Of a stretch of DNA of 64,000 nt, positions 17,216 to 25,876 are shown in pieces (position 1 is the first letter of the stretch; every line of letters starts with the position of its first letter). The stretch is taken from NCBI RefSeq assembly GCF_019056515.1, contig NZ_CP064873.1, positions 744,001 to 808,000 on the forward strand. The letters run 5' to 3'. The stretch is from Microbacterium paraoxydans (lineage in GTDB: Bacteria > Actinomycetota > Actinomycetes > Actinomycetales > Microbacteriaceae). Position numbers and translations under genes: made by a program. The notes beneath the pieces are model-generated. The model searched no databases, was not told where the DNA came from, and saw only the letters and a program-made list of their open reading frames with translations.

Positions 17216-17776
17216 ATGAGGTTCCTCCCCGCTCTCCTCGTCGACGCCGTCCTCGTCCTCGTCTTCGCCGCCATCGGTCGCGCCTCCCACCAGGAGGACC
17301 CGGCAGGGTTCCTCCTCACGGCGTGGCCGTTCCTCGTGGCCCTGCTGCTGGGGCACGCCGCTGCGCTGCTGCTCCCCGCACGGCCGCGGCGGCCGTGGTC
17401 GCTGCCGTGGGGCGCGGTGGTGTGGGTGGTGACGGTCGTCGTCGGCATGCTGCTGCGTCTGCTCAGCGGAGACACCGCGGAGGTGCCCTTCGTCATCGTG
17501 GCGACGCTCGTGCTCGGCGTGTTCCTGCTCGGCTGGCGGGGTCTCACCGCGCTCGTTCGTCGACGCCGCCGTCACCACGAGACCGCAGCCGAGACCGAGA
17601 CGGAGTCCGGGCTGACCCCGTCGACCGAACCCGCGGCACATCGAGACGCGGCCGCCGGTCAGGCACCCTCGGACGCGGAGGAGGACGCCGCGCCTGCTGA
17701 GGAGGACGCCGCGCCGGCCGAGGAGGACGCCTCCGCGTCCGAAGAGCAGCCGCGCTCCGGCGGTTCAGCCGTCTGA
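17216..17776 (+). CDS. DUF3054 family membrane protein with acidic repeat tail
   Basis: 186 residues. The first ~115 residues are four hydrophobic segments in the DUF3054 pattern (DAVLVLVFAAIGRASH near the N terminus, W..PF..AL, then the LPWG/VVGMLLRLL helix). The function is unknown. The C terminus is an added disordered acidic tail with three EEDAAPA-type repeats (residues 155-175). ATG 17216 follows TAGGGT by 6 bases. Confidence 0.8.
   Translation: MRFLPALLVDAVLVLVFAAIGRASHQEDPAGFLLTAWPFLVALLLGHAAALLLPARPRRPWSLPWGAVVWVVTVVVGMLLRLLSGDTAEVPFVIVATLVLGVFLLGWRGLTALVRRRRRHHETAAETETESGLTPSTEPAAHRDAAAGQAPSDAEEDAAPAEEDAAPAEEDASASEEQPRSGGSAV
17678..17740 (+). repeat. 21-bp tandem repeat inside the DUF3054 gene
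   Basis: Three consecutive in-frame 21-bp units encode EEDAAPA, EEDAAPA and EEDASAS. The first two differ only at wobble positions. Recent slippage or duplication in a disordered tail is the simplest reading. Confidence 0.8.
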
Positions 17777-17817
17777 GCAGGCGACCCCGCTCCCTCGGCC
17801 CTCAGCGCGGGGCCTGC
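17777..17817. terminator. Hairpin between convergent DUF3054 and SprT-like genes
   Basis: GCAGG (17777-17781) plus CCCCGC (17785-17790) pair with GCGGGG plus CCTGC (17807-17817), with a 3-base bulge and a 16-base loop. It sits at the junction of two converging genes, suggesting a bidirectional terminator. No U-tract. Confidence 0.45.
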
Positions 17818-18290
17818 GCGGCGAGGCGGGCGTCGGTCGTGATCTCGCGACGCGTCCAGGCGAAGAGGTGCTGGGCATCGAACGTGCGGGAGCAGCGGGC
17901 GCAGGACGTGGCCCGGCTCGGGCGGCGGTGTCGATACGTGACGTGACCGGCCGGGCAGCGGCCGACCCACGGAGCGAGCTCGACGGCGGTCTCCCCGCGG
18001 TGCGTCGTGCCGCCGACATAGCCCAGGTCGCGCGCCACGCGCTTCCAGGCGGGGCCATGGGCGGCCTGGTGTCCGGCGAGGGCGTGGGCCACCTCGTGCA
18101 GGAGCACCTGGTGGATCTCGTCGTCCTCGAAGCGGGCGGCGAGATACCGCGACACGGTGATGCGCTTGCGCGTGTAGTCGCACTGGCCGGCGCGACGCTT
18201 GGCATGGTCGAAGTCGAACGACCAGCTGTCGTCGAGATGCAACCGGATCAGTGCCTCGCCCCAGACCCGCACGCGGTCAAGTTCCGCCAT
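17802..18290 (-). CDS. SprT-like zinc metalloprotease-fold protein
   Basis: 162 residues. HEVAHALAGH contains the HExxH zinc site (residues 65-69), followed by further histidines (HQAAHG), the SprT pattern. The C-terminal part has a small zinc-ribbon-like set of cysteines (CPAGH ... CARC). SprT-domain proteins are related to the DNA-protein crosslink protease Spartan; bacterial roles are poorly known. ATG 18290 follows TAGCCT by 6 bases on the minus strand. Confidence 0.85.
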   Translation of the reverse strand: MAELDRVRVWGEALIRLHLDDSWSFDFDHAKRRAGQCDYTRKRITVSRYLAARFEDDEIHQVLLHEVAHALAGHQAAHGPAWKRVARDLGYVGGTTHRGETAVELAPWVGRCPAGHVTYRHRRPSRATSCARCSRTFDAQHLFAWTRREITTDARLAAQAPR

Positions 18291-18334
18291 GCGCTCAGGC
18301 TAAGGCATGCCGCGGACACTCGGGCGCAACGACG

Positions 18335-18862
18335 TCAGCCGGCGACGAGCTGCGCCGGACGACGGCGCTCCACGGCCTCGATGGCGAGGAGCACGGTCTC
18401 CAGCTCCCGGTCCTCCGCGCCGGACTCGCGCCGCAGGAACAGCGACTGCTTGAAGCTCTCCCGCGCGGTCTCGTAGTCCTCGGCGTCGTAGGCGTTCTTG
18501 CCGTGGTGCTGATAGGCGAAAGCGGCGGTCGACAGCCAGCGCTGCCCCTCCGCCTCCGCGGCGCACGTGGCCAGCTCCTGCTCGGCGGCGGCGTATGCGC
18601 CCCGGTACTGCAGGATCGTCGCGTGCAGCACACGGGCGCGGAGCACGTCCTTGCGGGTACCGGCCATCCGGGCCTGCCGCACGGCTTCGTCGGCGAGCGC
18701 GAGGGCGTCGTCGAGGCGTCCCAGCACCTTCAGCAGCCAGACCCGCTCCAGCAGGGCGGGAAGGCTGCGCTGCTCCTCGATCTCGGCCAGGCGTGCCGCG
18801 CACTCGTCGAGATCGACCTGTTCGCGGAGGCTCTCCCGGTCGTATCCCCGGATCAAACTCAT
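18335..18862 (-). CDS. Tetratricopeptide-like protein of unknown function
   Basis: 175 residues, soluble and helical. Repeating amphipathic pairs such as LLKVLGRLDDALALADEAVRQ and YQHHGKNAYDAEDYETARES look like two to four TPR units. No catalytic motif. AAGGAGAG precedes the ATG. It lies between SprT-like and spermidine-synthase-like genes on the same strand; I see no functional link. Likely a protein-interaction scaffold. Confidence 0.7.
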   Translation of the reverse strand: MSLIRGYDRESLREQVDLDECAARLAEIEEQRSLPALLERVWLLKVLGRLDDALALADEAVRQARMAGTRKDVLRARVLHATILQYRGAYAAAEQELATCAAEAEGQRWLSTAAFAYQHHGKNAYDAEDYETARESFKQSLFLRRESGAEDRELETVLLAIEAVERRRPAQLVAG

Positions 18863-18943
18863 TGCTCTCCTTCCGCGCGTCCCCGCACCTGTCCCCGTCC
18901 AGTCTGCCTGCCGCTTCCGCGCTCCTCGGGGCGGCGCGCCCGA

Positions 18944-19804
18944 TCAGCGCAGGAACAGCGAGGCATCGGGTCGCGGGGACGCGACGGCGTCGGCGTCCGT
19001 GACGATCCGGGCGCCCTGGAGGAAGGCGCGGGCCTCGTCCCCCTGGGCGATCTTCGCGGGATGCGGACCCGCGGCGAGCATCCGGGGCAGCCACTCCGTC
19101 GGGAGAGCGGCGGCGGATGCCGCGACCACGAGGTTGCCGAAGCGGCGGCCCTTGAGCACCTGGGTGTCGGCGAGGATCCCGATCTCCGGGAGCACCTCGG
19201 CGATGGTCGCGGCCTGTCGACGGGCGAACGCGAGACCGGGACCGTCGGCGACGTTGACGAGCAGGACGCCGCCGGGGGCGAGCAGCGCGGCGAGCTCCCG
19301 GTAGAACTCGACGCTCGTGAGGTGGGCGGGTGTCTGCGCGCCCGAGTACACATCCGAGACGACGAGGTCGCACGCGCCGTGCAGGGCCGCCGGAAGCTTC
19401 CGGACCCCTTCCCTCGCATCGCCGATGCGCAACCGGATGGCCGCCCCCTTCGGCAGGGGGAGGTGCTCGCGGACGAGCTGCACCAGCGGGGCCTCCAGTT
19501 CGATGACCTGCTGGCGCGACCCGGGGCGGGTCGCGTCGATGTAGCGGGGGATGGTGAGGGCCCCGGCGCCGAGGTGCACCGCGGTGAGCGACCCGGGGCG
19601 GAGTTGGTCGATCACCGCGCCCATCCGCACGATGTATTCGAAGTGCAGGTGCGTGGGGTCGTCGAGGTCGACGTGCGACTGCGGGGTGTCGTCCACGACG
19701 AGCTCGTAGCCGCTCGTGAACTCCGAGGGGACGATCCGGGCGAGGCCGCCATGGTCGAGGCGGGTCTGCGGGTGCTCGGCGTCCCGTGATCGCGTCCGTC
19801 CCAT
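18944..19804 (-). CDS. Spermidine synthase-like methyltransferase-fold protein
   Basis: 286 residues. Spermidine-synthase fold with AVHLGAGALTIPRYI as the nucleotide-binding glycine loop, IELEAPLVQLVREH, and LVVSDVYSGAQTPAHLTSVEFY. Actinobacteria commonly carry such SpeE-like proteins that lack polyamine partners, so the true reaction is uncertain. No SpeD or SpeA is near. ATG 19804 follows TAGGCT by 7 bases (minus strand). Confidence 0.82.
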   Translation of the reverse strand: MGRTRSRDAEHPQTRLDHGGLARIVPSEFTSGYELVVDDTPQSHVDLDDPTHLHFEYIVRMGAVIDQLRPGSLTAVHLGAGALTIPRYIDATRPGSRQQVIELEAPLVQLVREHLPLPKGAAIRLRIGDAREGVRKLPAALHGACDLVVSDVYSGAQTPAHLTSVEFYRELAALLAPGGVLLVNVADGPGLAFARRQAATIAEVLPEIGILADTQVLKGRRFGNLVVAASAAALPTEWLPRMLAAGPHPAKIAQGDEARAFLQGARIVTDADAVASPRPDASLFLR

Positions 19805-19834
19805 GCTGTCGAGCCTACGCCGGGGCGGTGGCGA

Positions 19835-21100
19835 TCAGCGCTGGTTGCCCACCGCGCAGGTCTCCTGCTCGAGGGTCTGCCCCGACACCTCCGGCGGGAG
19901 CGTCGCGCGCGCGTCCGGCGTGGCGCTCGCCTCGGGAGTGGATTCCGTCTCCGGCGTCTCCGGCGCCGTGGGCGCGGGGGTGACCAGCTCCACGCCGCGG
20001 TGCGTCGTCACGTCGCCGGTGAGCTGGAGCGGCTGTCCGGCCCGCACCGCGTCCCACAGCGCGGCCGCGGCCTCCTCGTCCGGCACGACCTTGTCGTCGT
20101 CGAACGGATCGGCGATGTTCGGGTACTGCACGAACACGAAGTCGCTGAAGTTCACATCCTTGAGGGCGAGTGCGAGCTGGGCCAGGCGCAGCGGGTCGGC
20201 GAGCTCGTCGCTGGGATCGATGTTGTCGGCGATGGCGTTCGTCAGTCGCAGCACCTTGGGGATGTCGGTCAGAGTGTCCTCGCTGAGCACCTTCTTGGCC
20301 AGCCGCGACATGTACTGCTGCTGGTTGGAGATGCGCGCGAGGTCGCTCTCGTCCCCCACGCCGTGCCGGGTGCGGATGAACTGGAGGGCCTCCACGCCCG
20401 AGACCGTCCGCAGGCCCGCCGGCCAGTCGATGCCGGTGTGGCGATCGCGGATGCCGTCGCCGGCGATGCAGACCTCGACGCCGCCGATCGCGTCGGTGAC
20501 GGCCATGACGCCGTCGAAGCTGATCTTGGCGGCGAACTCGATGGGGATATCGCCCAGTTCGCTCACGGTCTTCGCGATGCAGGAGAGGCCGGCGTGCTCG
20601 AACAGCGCGTTCATCGACGCCTTCTCTATCGCGGACGCGACGGAGCCGTCCTCGCGGGTGCACTCGGGTACGGGGACGCCGAGGTCGCGGGGGAGGGAGA
20701 CGACGGTCACGTTCCGGGGCGCCGCCGAGACGTGCACGAGGAGGTTGACGTCGTTGCGGCTCCGGCCGTCGGCTTCGGCGCAGCGTTCGTCGAAGAGCGC
20801 GGTCGCCTTCGGGCCGCACTCGTCCGTCCCCACGATGAGGATGCTGAACGCCTTGTCGTCCGGGTAGGCGCCGACCGTGGGCGGGTCGACCTGCGGGGCG
20901 CCCTCCAGGGTGACGGCGCCGTCGCCCACCCGGTTGAACACGTCCCACACGAGGAATCCCGCGACCGCCGCGGTGGAGACGAGGACGACGGCGAGCCCGA
21001 TCCCGAGGCCCCGCAGGACCCGGGAGGTCCGGCCGCGCGTCGACGGCGGTGCGTGCCGGGGGAGCGGAGAGCGGTCGGCGTCTGATCCACGGCGGGGCAT
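19835..21100 (-). CDS. LytR-CpsA-Psr (LCP) family cell-wall glycopolymer ligase
   Basis: 421 residues. Cytoplasmic N terminus, one membrane helix at about residues 30-52 (GIGLAVVLVSTAAVAGFLVWDVF), then the LCP domain with ILIVGTD, RNDVNLLVHV, VSLPRDLGV and the basic block FIRTRHGVGDESDLARISNQQ. These enzymes transfer undecaprenyl-linked glycopolymers onto peptidoglycan outside the membrane. The tail is a Thr/Pro/Glu-rich extension with a terminal cysteine region. ATG 21100 follows TAGGCT by 6 bases. Confidence 0.9.
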   Translation of the reverse strand: MPRRGSDADRSPLPRHAPPSTRGRTSRVLRGLGIGLAVVLVSTAAVAGFLVWDVFNRVGDGAVTLEGAPQVDPPTVGAYPDDKAFSILIVGTDECGPKATALFDERCAEADGRSRNDVNLLVHVSAAPRNVTVVSLPRDLGVPVPECTREDGSVASAIEKASMNALFEHAGLSCIAKTVSELGDIPIEFAAKISFDGVMAVTDAIGGVEVCIAGDGIRDRHTGIDWPAGLRTVSGVEALQFIRTRHGVGDESDLARISNQQQYMSRLAKKVLSEDTLTDIPKVLRLTNAIADNIDPSDELADPLRLAQLALALKDVNFSDFVFVQYPNIADPFDDDKVVPDEEAAAALWDAVRAGQPLQLTGDVTTHRGVELVTPAPTAPETPETESTPEASATPDARATLPPEVSGQTLEQETCAVGNQR

Positions 21101-21158
21101 GCGGGGAGCCTACCCCGGAGGCCTGATGTTACGGGGGTATGACGATTCTGGGAGGAAC

Positions 21159-21189
21159 TTGCAGGGAATTAGTTAGTCGTGAATACTTT
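21159..21189 (+). promoter_or_regulatory. Possible promoter of the sugar importer operon
   Basis: TTGCAG (21159-21164) and TACTTT (21184-21189) are 19 bp apart in the only AT-rich stretch of this divergent gap. GAATACTTTTTC (21181-21192) could be a weak operator for the RpiR protein encoded downstream. Both readings are tentative. Confidence 0.35.
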
Positions 21190-21247
21190 TTCCTATCCCC
21201 GGTACGCACCCGATGCACACCTGGACTTTCAAAGAGGAGATCCCCCC

Positions 21248-22537
21248 ATGCACAAGCGCATTCTTCCGGCGGTGGCGCTCGGCGCCGCTGCCACGATCGC
21301 TCTGGCCGGCTGCGCCGGCGGCAGCGGCGACAACGGCTCGACCAATGGCGAGGGCCAGGAGCTGACGGTCTGGATCATGAAGGGGACCAACCCCGACGCG
21401 ACCGCCTTCTACGACAAGGTGTCGGACGCCTTCGAGGAGGAGACCGGCGCGAAGGTCACCATCGAGGAGATCCAGTGGGCCGACGCCCACGACCGCTTCG
21501 TCACCTCGATCGCCGGCGGCACCACCCCGGACATCGCCGAGACCGGCACCACCTGGACCGCGGAGTTCGCCGACGCCGGCGCGCTCCTCCCGCTCGACGA
21601 GTACGTCGACGCCGAGGACGGCCTGCGTGACGACCTCGTCGAGGGCCTCGCGGTCGCGGGCACCTACGAAGACGAGCTCTACGGCATGCCGTGGTACGCC
21701 GGTGTCCGCTCCATCGTCTACCGCACCGACGTCTTCGAGGAGCTCGGTCTCGAGGCTCCGAAGACCTGGGACGACATCGTCGCCGCCGGTGAGGCCATCA
21801 AGGCCGCCAAGCCCGACATGCTGCCCTTCCCCGTCGCGGGTGACGCCGAGTTCCAGGTCTACCCCTGGGTCTGGGGCGCCGGCGGCGAGATCGCCACGAA
21901 GGACGGCGACACCTGGACCAGCGAGCTCGACAGCGCCGAGTCGCAGGCCGGCATCGAGTTCTACACGGGCCTGGCCACCGAGCACGGCTTCTCGTCGGCC
22001 GGTGCGACCACGTGGAAGGAGACCGACCTCCGGGACGCCTTCACGCAGGGCAACGTCGCGATGATGCTCTCCGGCTCGTGGACGCCGAACGCGCTCATCG
22101 AGGCCAACCCCGAGCTCGAGGGCAAGATCGGCGCGGCCGTGATCCCCGGCCAGGACGGCGGCATCGCTCCGTCCGTGCTCGGCGGCTCGCACCTGTCGGT
22201 GTTCAACACCACGAAGAACGCCGACCTCGCGTGGGAGTTCGTCAAGCTCATGACCACCGGTGAGTTCGCCGAGCAGTGGTCCGACGAGACCGGCTACTTC
22301 CCGGGCGTCCAGTCCGCGATGGAGGAGGCCCTCGCCTCGACCGACCCGCTCGTCGCTCCGTTCGCCGAGCAGATGGTCGACGGCGGCGCGTCCGTCCCGG
22401 TCACGCCGAACTTCGGCGCCGTGCAGGCGAAGAAGACCACCAACGCCATGATCCAGGCCATCCTCAGCGGGCAGAAGGACGTCGCGACCGCGACGAAGGA
22501 CGCCGCCGCCGAGATGACCGAACTGCTCAACCAGTAA
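21248..22537 (+). CDS. ABC sugar transporter substrate-binding lipoprotein
   Basis: 429 residues. Lipoprotein signal peptide with lipobox LAGC (Cys22). The mature part is a cluster B/MalE-type carbohydrate-binding fold (LTVWIMKGTNPD, YGMPWYAGVRSIVYRTDVFEELGL, LGGSHLSVFNTTKNADLAWEFVKLM). It captures a sugar or oligosaccharide outside the cell for the two permeases that follow. AGAGGAGA precedes ATG 21248; an in-frame upstream start (21179) would destroy the signal peptide. The amino-sugar preference is inferred only from the GH3 and RpiR neighbours. Confidence 0.92.
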   Translation: MHKRILPAVALGAAATIALAGCAGGSGDNGSTNGEGQELTVWIMKGTNPDATAFYDKVSDAFEEETGAKVTIEEIQWADAHDRFVTSIAGGTTPDIAETGTTWTAEFADAGALLPLDEYVDAEDGLRDDLVEGLAVAGTYEDELYGMPWYAGVRSIVYRTDVFEELGLEAPKTWDDIVAAGEAIKAAKPDMLPFPVAGDAEFQVYPWVWGAGGEIATKDGDTWTSELDSAESQAGIEFYTGLATEHGFSSAGATTWKETDLRDAFTQGNVAMMLSGSWTPNALIEANPELEGKIGAAVIPGQDGGIAPSVLGGSHLSVFNTTKNADLAWEFVKLMTTGEFAEQWSDETGYFPGVQSAMEEALASTDPLVAPFAEQMVDGGASVPVTPNFGAVQAKKTTNAMIQAILSGQKDVATATKDAAAEMTELLNQ

Positions 22538-22552
22538 GGAACCATTCCTTCC

Positions 22553-23527
22553 ATGTCGATGGTGCAAGCGCCACTGCCGGCCACGAAGGCGGAGCCCTCC
22601 TCCGCCTCCGTGGCCGGCGGCCGGAAGCGTCGCGGTCTCTCGATCGTCACGGCCCGCCCCTGGCTCCTCCTCGCCCCCGGGCTGATCATCCTCGCGGGGC
22701 TCATGCTCTGGCCGCTCGTGCAGGTGTTCCTCTACTCGCTGCAGGACTACGGTCTGCGCGAGATCAACACCGGTGAGAGCAACTGGATCGGGCTGGCCAA
22801 CTACGCCGAGGCGCTCACCAATCCGACCCTGTGGACGGTGGTGCTCCCCAACACGGTCGGCTTCGCCGCCGTCGCGGTGTTCACCACCGTCGCACTCGGA
22901 ACCCTCGTGGCGCTGCTGCTGGCGCGCCTGGGTACCGTGTGGCGCACCATCGTCTCCAGCTGCATCATGGTCGCGTGGGCGATGCCCGCCGTGACCGGCA
23001 CGTACGTCTGGACCTTCATCTTCGATGCCGACCGCGGCATCTTCAACAGCGTCCTGCAGGACCTCGGCCTCATCGACGGCCAGGTCAACTGGTTCACCAA
23101 CCAGTGGTCGTTCTACGCGATCGTGCTGCTGAACGTCGTCCACCACGGCTTCCCGTTCGTGGCCATCACCGTGCTCGCCGGGCTCCTGGGCGTCTCGAAG
23201 GAGATGCTCGAGGCGGCGGCGCTCGACGGGGCCGGCGCGTGGCGCCGCTTCTGGAAGATCATCTTCCCGACGCTCAAGCCCGTCTTCTCCGTCGTCATCA
23301 TCCTGTCGACGATCTGGGACTTCAAGGTCTTCGCGCAGGTGTACCTCATGCCCGGCGGCAGCGGCGGCAACCGTCAGGTGCTCAACCTCGGCGTGTGGTC
23401 GTACGTGGAGTCGTTCGGTCAGAACCGCTACGGATTCGGTGCCGCGCTCGCGGTGCTGTTGACCCTCGTCCTGATCGGCATCACGATCGTCTACATCCGC
23501 TCCCTCATGAAGGAGGACGAGCTGTGA
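22553..23527 (+). CDS. ABC sugar transporter permease (MalF/UgpA type)
   Basis: 324 residues with six predicted membrane segments. The cytoplasmic EAA loop is EAAALDGAGAWRRFWKIIFP, which contacts the ATPase subunit. The cytoplasmic N terminus of about 35 residues is basic. It lies 15 bases after the binding-protein gene, and its stop overlaps the next start by four bases. It imports the sugar with the following permease; no ATPase gene is in the operon. Confidence 0.92.
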   Translation: MSMVQAPLPATKAEPSSASVAGGRKRRGLSIVTARPWLLLAPGLIILAGLMLWPLVQVFLYSLQDYGLREINTGESNWIGLANYAEALTNPTLWTVVLPNTVGFAAVAVFTTVALGTLVALLLARLGTVWRTIVSSCIMVAWAMPAVTGTYVWTFIFDADRGIFNSVLQDLGLIDGQVNWFTNQWSFYAIVLLNVVHHGFPFVAITVLAGLLGVSKEMLEAAALDGAGAWRRFWKIIFPTLKPVFSVVIILSTIWDFKVFAQVYLMPGGSGGNRQVLNLGVWSYVESFGQNRYGFGAALAVLLTLVLIGITIVYIRSLMKEDEL

Positions 23528-24357
23528 ACCCCCGCCCCAGGCTCCGGTCGCGGATCGGACTCGGCATCGGCGTCGCCGCCGTCCTCGTCTTCACGCTGTT
23601 CCCCGTCTACTGGATGGTCTCCAGCGCCTTCGACGCCAAGGCGTCCAGCGGCGGGCAGTCGCTCCTCCCGCAGGAGTTCACGTGGGACAACTTCGCCTTC
23701 GTGCTCACGGAGGGCGGCTTCGGCACGTACCTGCGCAACTCGGCGATCGTGGCCCTCGTCACGGTGCTCGTCAGCGCCATCGTCTGCCTGCTCGCGGCGG
23801 TCGCCGTCGCGCGCTTCCGCTTCAAGTTCCGCACCACGGTGCTGATGATGATCCTCGTGGTGCAGATGGTGCCGCTCGAGGCACTCGTCATCCCGCTGTT
23901 CCTCCAGGTGAAGAGCCTCGGTCTGCTCAACAGCATCATCGGCCTGATGGTCGTCTACGTGGCGCTGTCGCTCGCGTTCGGCATCTGGATGCTGCGCGGC
24001 TTCGTCGCGGCCGTCCCGGTCGAGCTCGAAGAGGCCGCCTACATCGACGGCGCGAGCTGGTGGCGGATGTTCCGCTCGATCCTCCTGCCGCTCGTGATGC
24101 CCGGTCTCGTCGCGACGAGCATCTTCAGCTTCATCACGGCGTGGAACGAGTTCATCTTCGCCATGACGATCCTCGGCGCGCAGACCGACCAGTACACGGT
24201 CTCGATCGGCCTCAAGTCGTTCTTCGGCCTGTACTCCAACGACTGGGGCAGCATCATGGCCGCCTCGACGATCATCACCGTGCCCGTCATGATCTTCTTC
24301 GTCATCGTGCAGCGCCGGCTCTCCGCCGGCATGGTCGCGGGGGCGGTGAAGGGATGA
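23524..24357 (+). CDS. ABC sugar transporter permease (MalG/UgpE type)
   Basis: 277 residues, six membrane segments. EAA loop LEEAAYIDGASWWRMFRSIL, MalG-type, with C-terminal segments FSFITAWNEFIFAMTIL and IMAASTIITVPVMIFF. GTG 23524 overlaps the upstream stop (GTGA) and its own stop overlaps the next gene (ATGA), giving a tightly coupled unit. The frame is open upstream, but that part would overlay the first permease. Confidence 0.92.
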   Translation: MNPRPRLRSRIGLGIGVAAVLVFTLFPVYWMVSSAFDAKASSGGQSLLPQEFTWDNFAFVLTEGGFGTYLRNSAIVALVTVLVSAIVCLLAAVAVARFRFKFRTTVLMMILVVQMVPLEALVIPLFLQVKSLGLLNSIIGLMVVYVALSLAFGIWMLRGFVAAVPVELEEAAYIDGASWWRMFRSILLPLVMPGLVATSIFSFITAWNEFIFAMTILGAQTDQYTVSIGLKSFFGLYSNDWGSIMAASTIITVPVMIFFVIVQRRLSAGMVAGAVKG

Positions 24358-25862
24358 CCGACGAGCTCGAGCGCCTCGCGAACGGCGTGCTCTGGCCCGG
24401 ATTCCTCGGCACCACGGCCCCCGCCTGGCTCGTGGAGGAGCTGCGCGACGGCCTGGCCGGTGTCGTGTACTTCGGCCAGAACGTCGGCGAGGGACTGCCC
24501 GCGCTGAGCGCGCAGATCCTGAACGCGAACCCGGACGCCCTGATCGGCGTCGACGAGGAGGGCGGCAGCGTCACGCGCCTGGAGTCCGGGAGCGGCTCCA
24601 CCCTCCCCGGGGCCGCGCAGCTCGGCGCCCTCGACGACGTCGTCGCATCGGAGCGGACCGGGGCGGAACTCGCCCGCCGCGTGCGCGCCGTCGGGGCGAA
24701 CGTCGTGCTCGGTCCGGTCGCCGACGTCAACACCGACCCGCGCAACCCCGTCATCGGCGTGCGCTCGTTCGGGTCCGAGGAGGCGCTGGTGACGCGTCAC
24801 GTCGTCGCCACGGTCGACGGCATCCAGGACGGCGGGGCGGCCGCGTGCGTCAAGCACTTCCCCGGTCACGGCGACACCCACCTCGACTCCCACCACGCAC
24901 TGCCCGAGATCGCGCTCGACGTGGCCGAGTACGAGCGCGTGCACCTCGAGCCGTTCCGCGCCGCCGTGGAGGCGGGGGTGGACGCGATCATGACCGCGCA
25001 CATCGTCGTCCCCGCGTGGGGCGCGCAGCCGGCCACCCTCAACCCGCGCGTGCTCGGCATGCTGCGGGAGTGGGGCTTCCAGGGCGTCATCATCACCGAC
25101 GCGCTGGACATGGCCGCGATCCGCGAGACCGTCGGACTCGGCGGGGGCGCCGCCCTCGCTCTGGCCGCCGGCGCCGACCTGCTGTGCATCGGCAACCCGA
25201 CCAACCCCGGCGAGGCCGCTCTTCCCGACCAGGACCGGCGCGACTTCCTCGCCGCCCGCGACGGGATCGTCGCCGCGCTGCGGGACGGCTCGCTCTCCCG
25301 GGAGCGCGTCGAGGAGGCCGCCGCGCGGGTGTCGGCTCTCGCGACCCGGCTGCGCACGAGCGCGACCTCGGACGAGGAGGCTGCCGCGTTCGACGCCGCC
25401 GAGATCGTCCGCCGGTCCGTGTCGCTCGCCGGCGATGCCCCCGAGGCCGCGGAGGCCCTGGCGGTGATCGATGCCCGCCGTCGCTCGACGCTCGCGGTCG
25501 ACAGCGCCGCCTCGTACGTCGCGGAGGCGCTCGCGGGAGACGGCATCCGCGTGCGGCTCGACGTGGCCGCACGGCCCGTGGTCGAGCAGGACGCCGTGAT
25601 CGACGAGGTCGCCGCGGCGACCGGCACGACGGTCGTCCTCGTGGATCGACCGGATGCGGAGCCGGCGCAGCGGGCGCTGATCGAGCGGACCGCGCTCCGG
25701 GACCCGGATGCGGTCGTGGTGAACGTCGGCCTGCCCGTGCAGGAGCCGCTGCCGCTGCCCACCGTCGAGGTCGGCGCGGCCAGCCGGCTCGGCGCCCAGA
25801 CCGCGCGGGACGCGCTGCTCGGCCGCTTCCGGCCGCGACAGAGGACGACCGCCGCCGGTTGA
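24354..25862 (+). CDS. Glycoside hydrolase family 3, beta-N-acetylhexosaminidase-like
   Basis: 502 residues. GH3 TIM barrel with NagZ-type motif KHFPGHGDTHLDSH (residues 167-180), where Asp178/His180 form the acid-base dyad, and nucleophile Asp249 in IITDAL. About 150 residues longer than NagZ, because of a C-terminal alpha/beta domain. No signal peptide, so it works in the cytoplasm on imported substrate, probably beta-GlcNAc glycosides from peptidoglycan or chitin. Coupled by ATGA to the permease, so it shares expression with the importer. Confidence 0.87.
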   Translation: MTDELERLANGVLWPGFLGTTAPAWLVEELRDGLAGVVYFGQNVGEGLPALSAQILNANPDALIGVDEEGGSVTRLESGSGSTLPGAAQLGALDDVVASERTGAELARRVRAVGANVVLGPVADVNTDPRNPVIGVRSFGSEEALVTRHVVATVDGIQDGGAAACVKHFPGHGDTHLDSHHALPEIALDVAEYERVHLEPFRAAVEAGVDAIMTAHIVVPAWGAQPATLNPRVLGMLREWGFQGVIITDALDMAAIRETVGLGGGAALALAAGADLLCIGNPTNPGEAALPDQDRRDFLAARDGIVAALRDGSLSRERVEEAAARVSALATRLRTSATSDEEAAAFDAAEIVRRSVSLAGDAPEAAEALAVIDARRRSTLAVDSAASYVAEALAGDGIRVRLDVAARPVVEQDAVIDEVAAATGTTVVLVDRPDAEPAQRALIERTALRDPDAVVVNVGLPVQEPLPLPTVEVGAASRLGAQTARDALLGRFRPRQRTTAAG

Positions 25863-25876
25863 GACGGGATCAGCGC

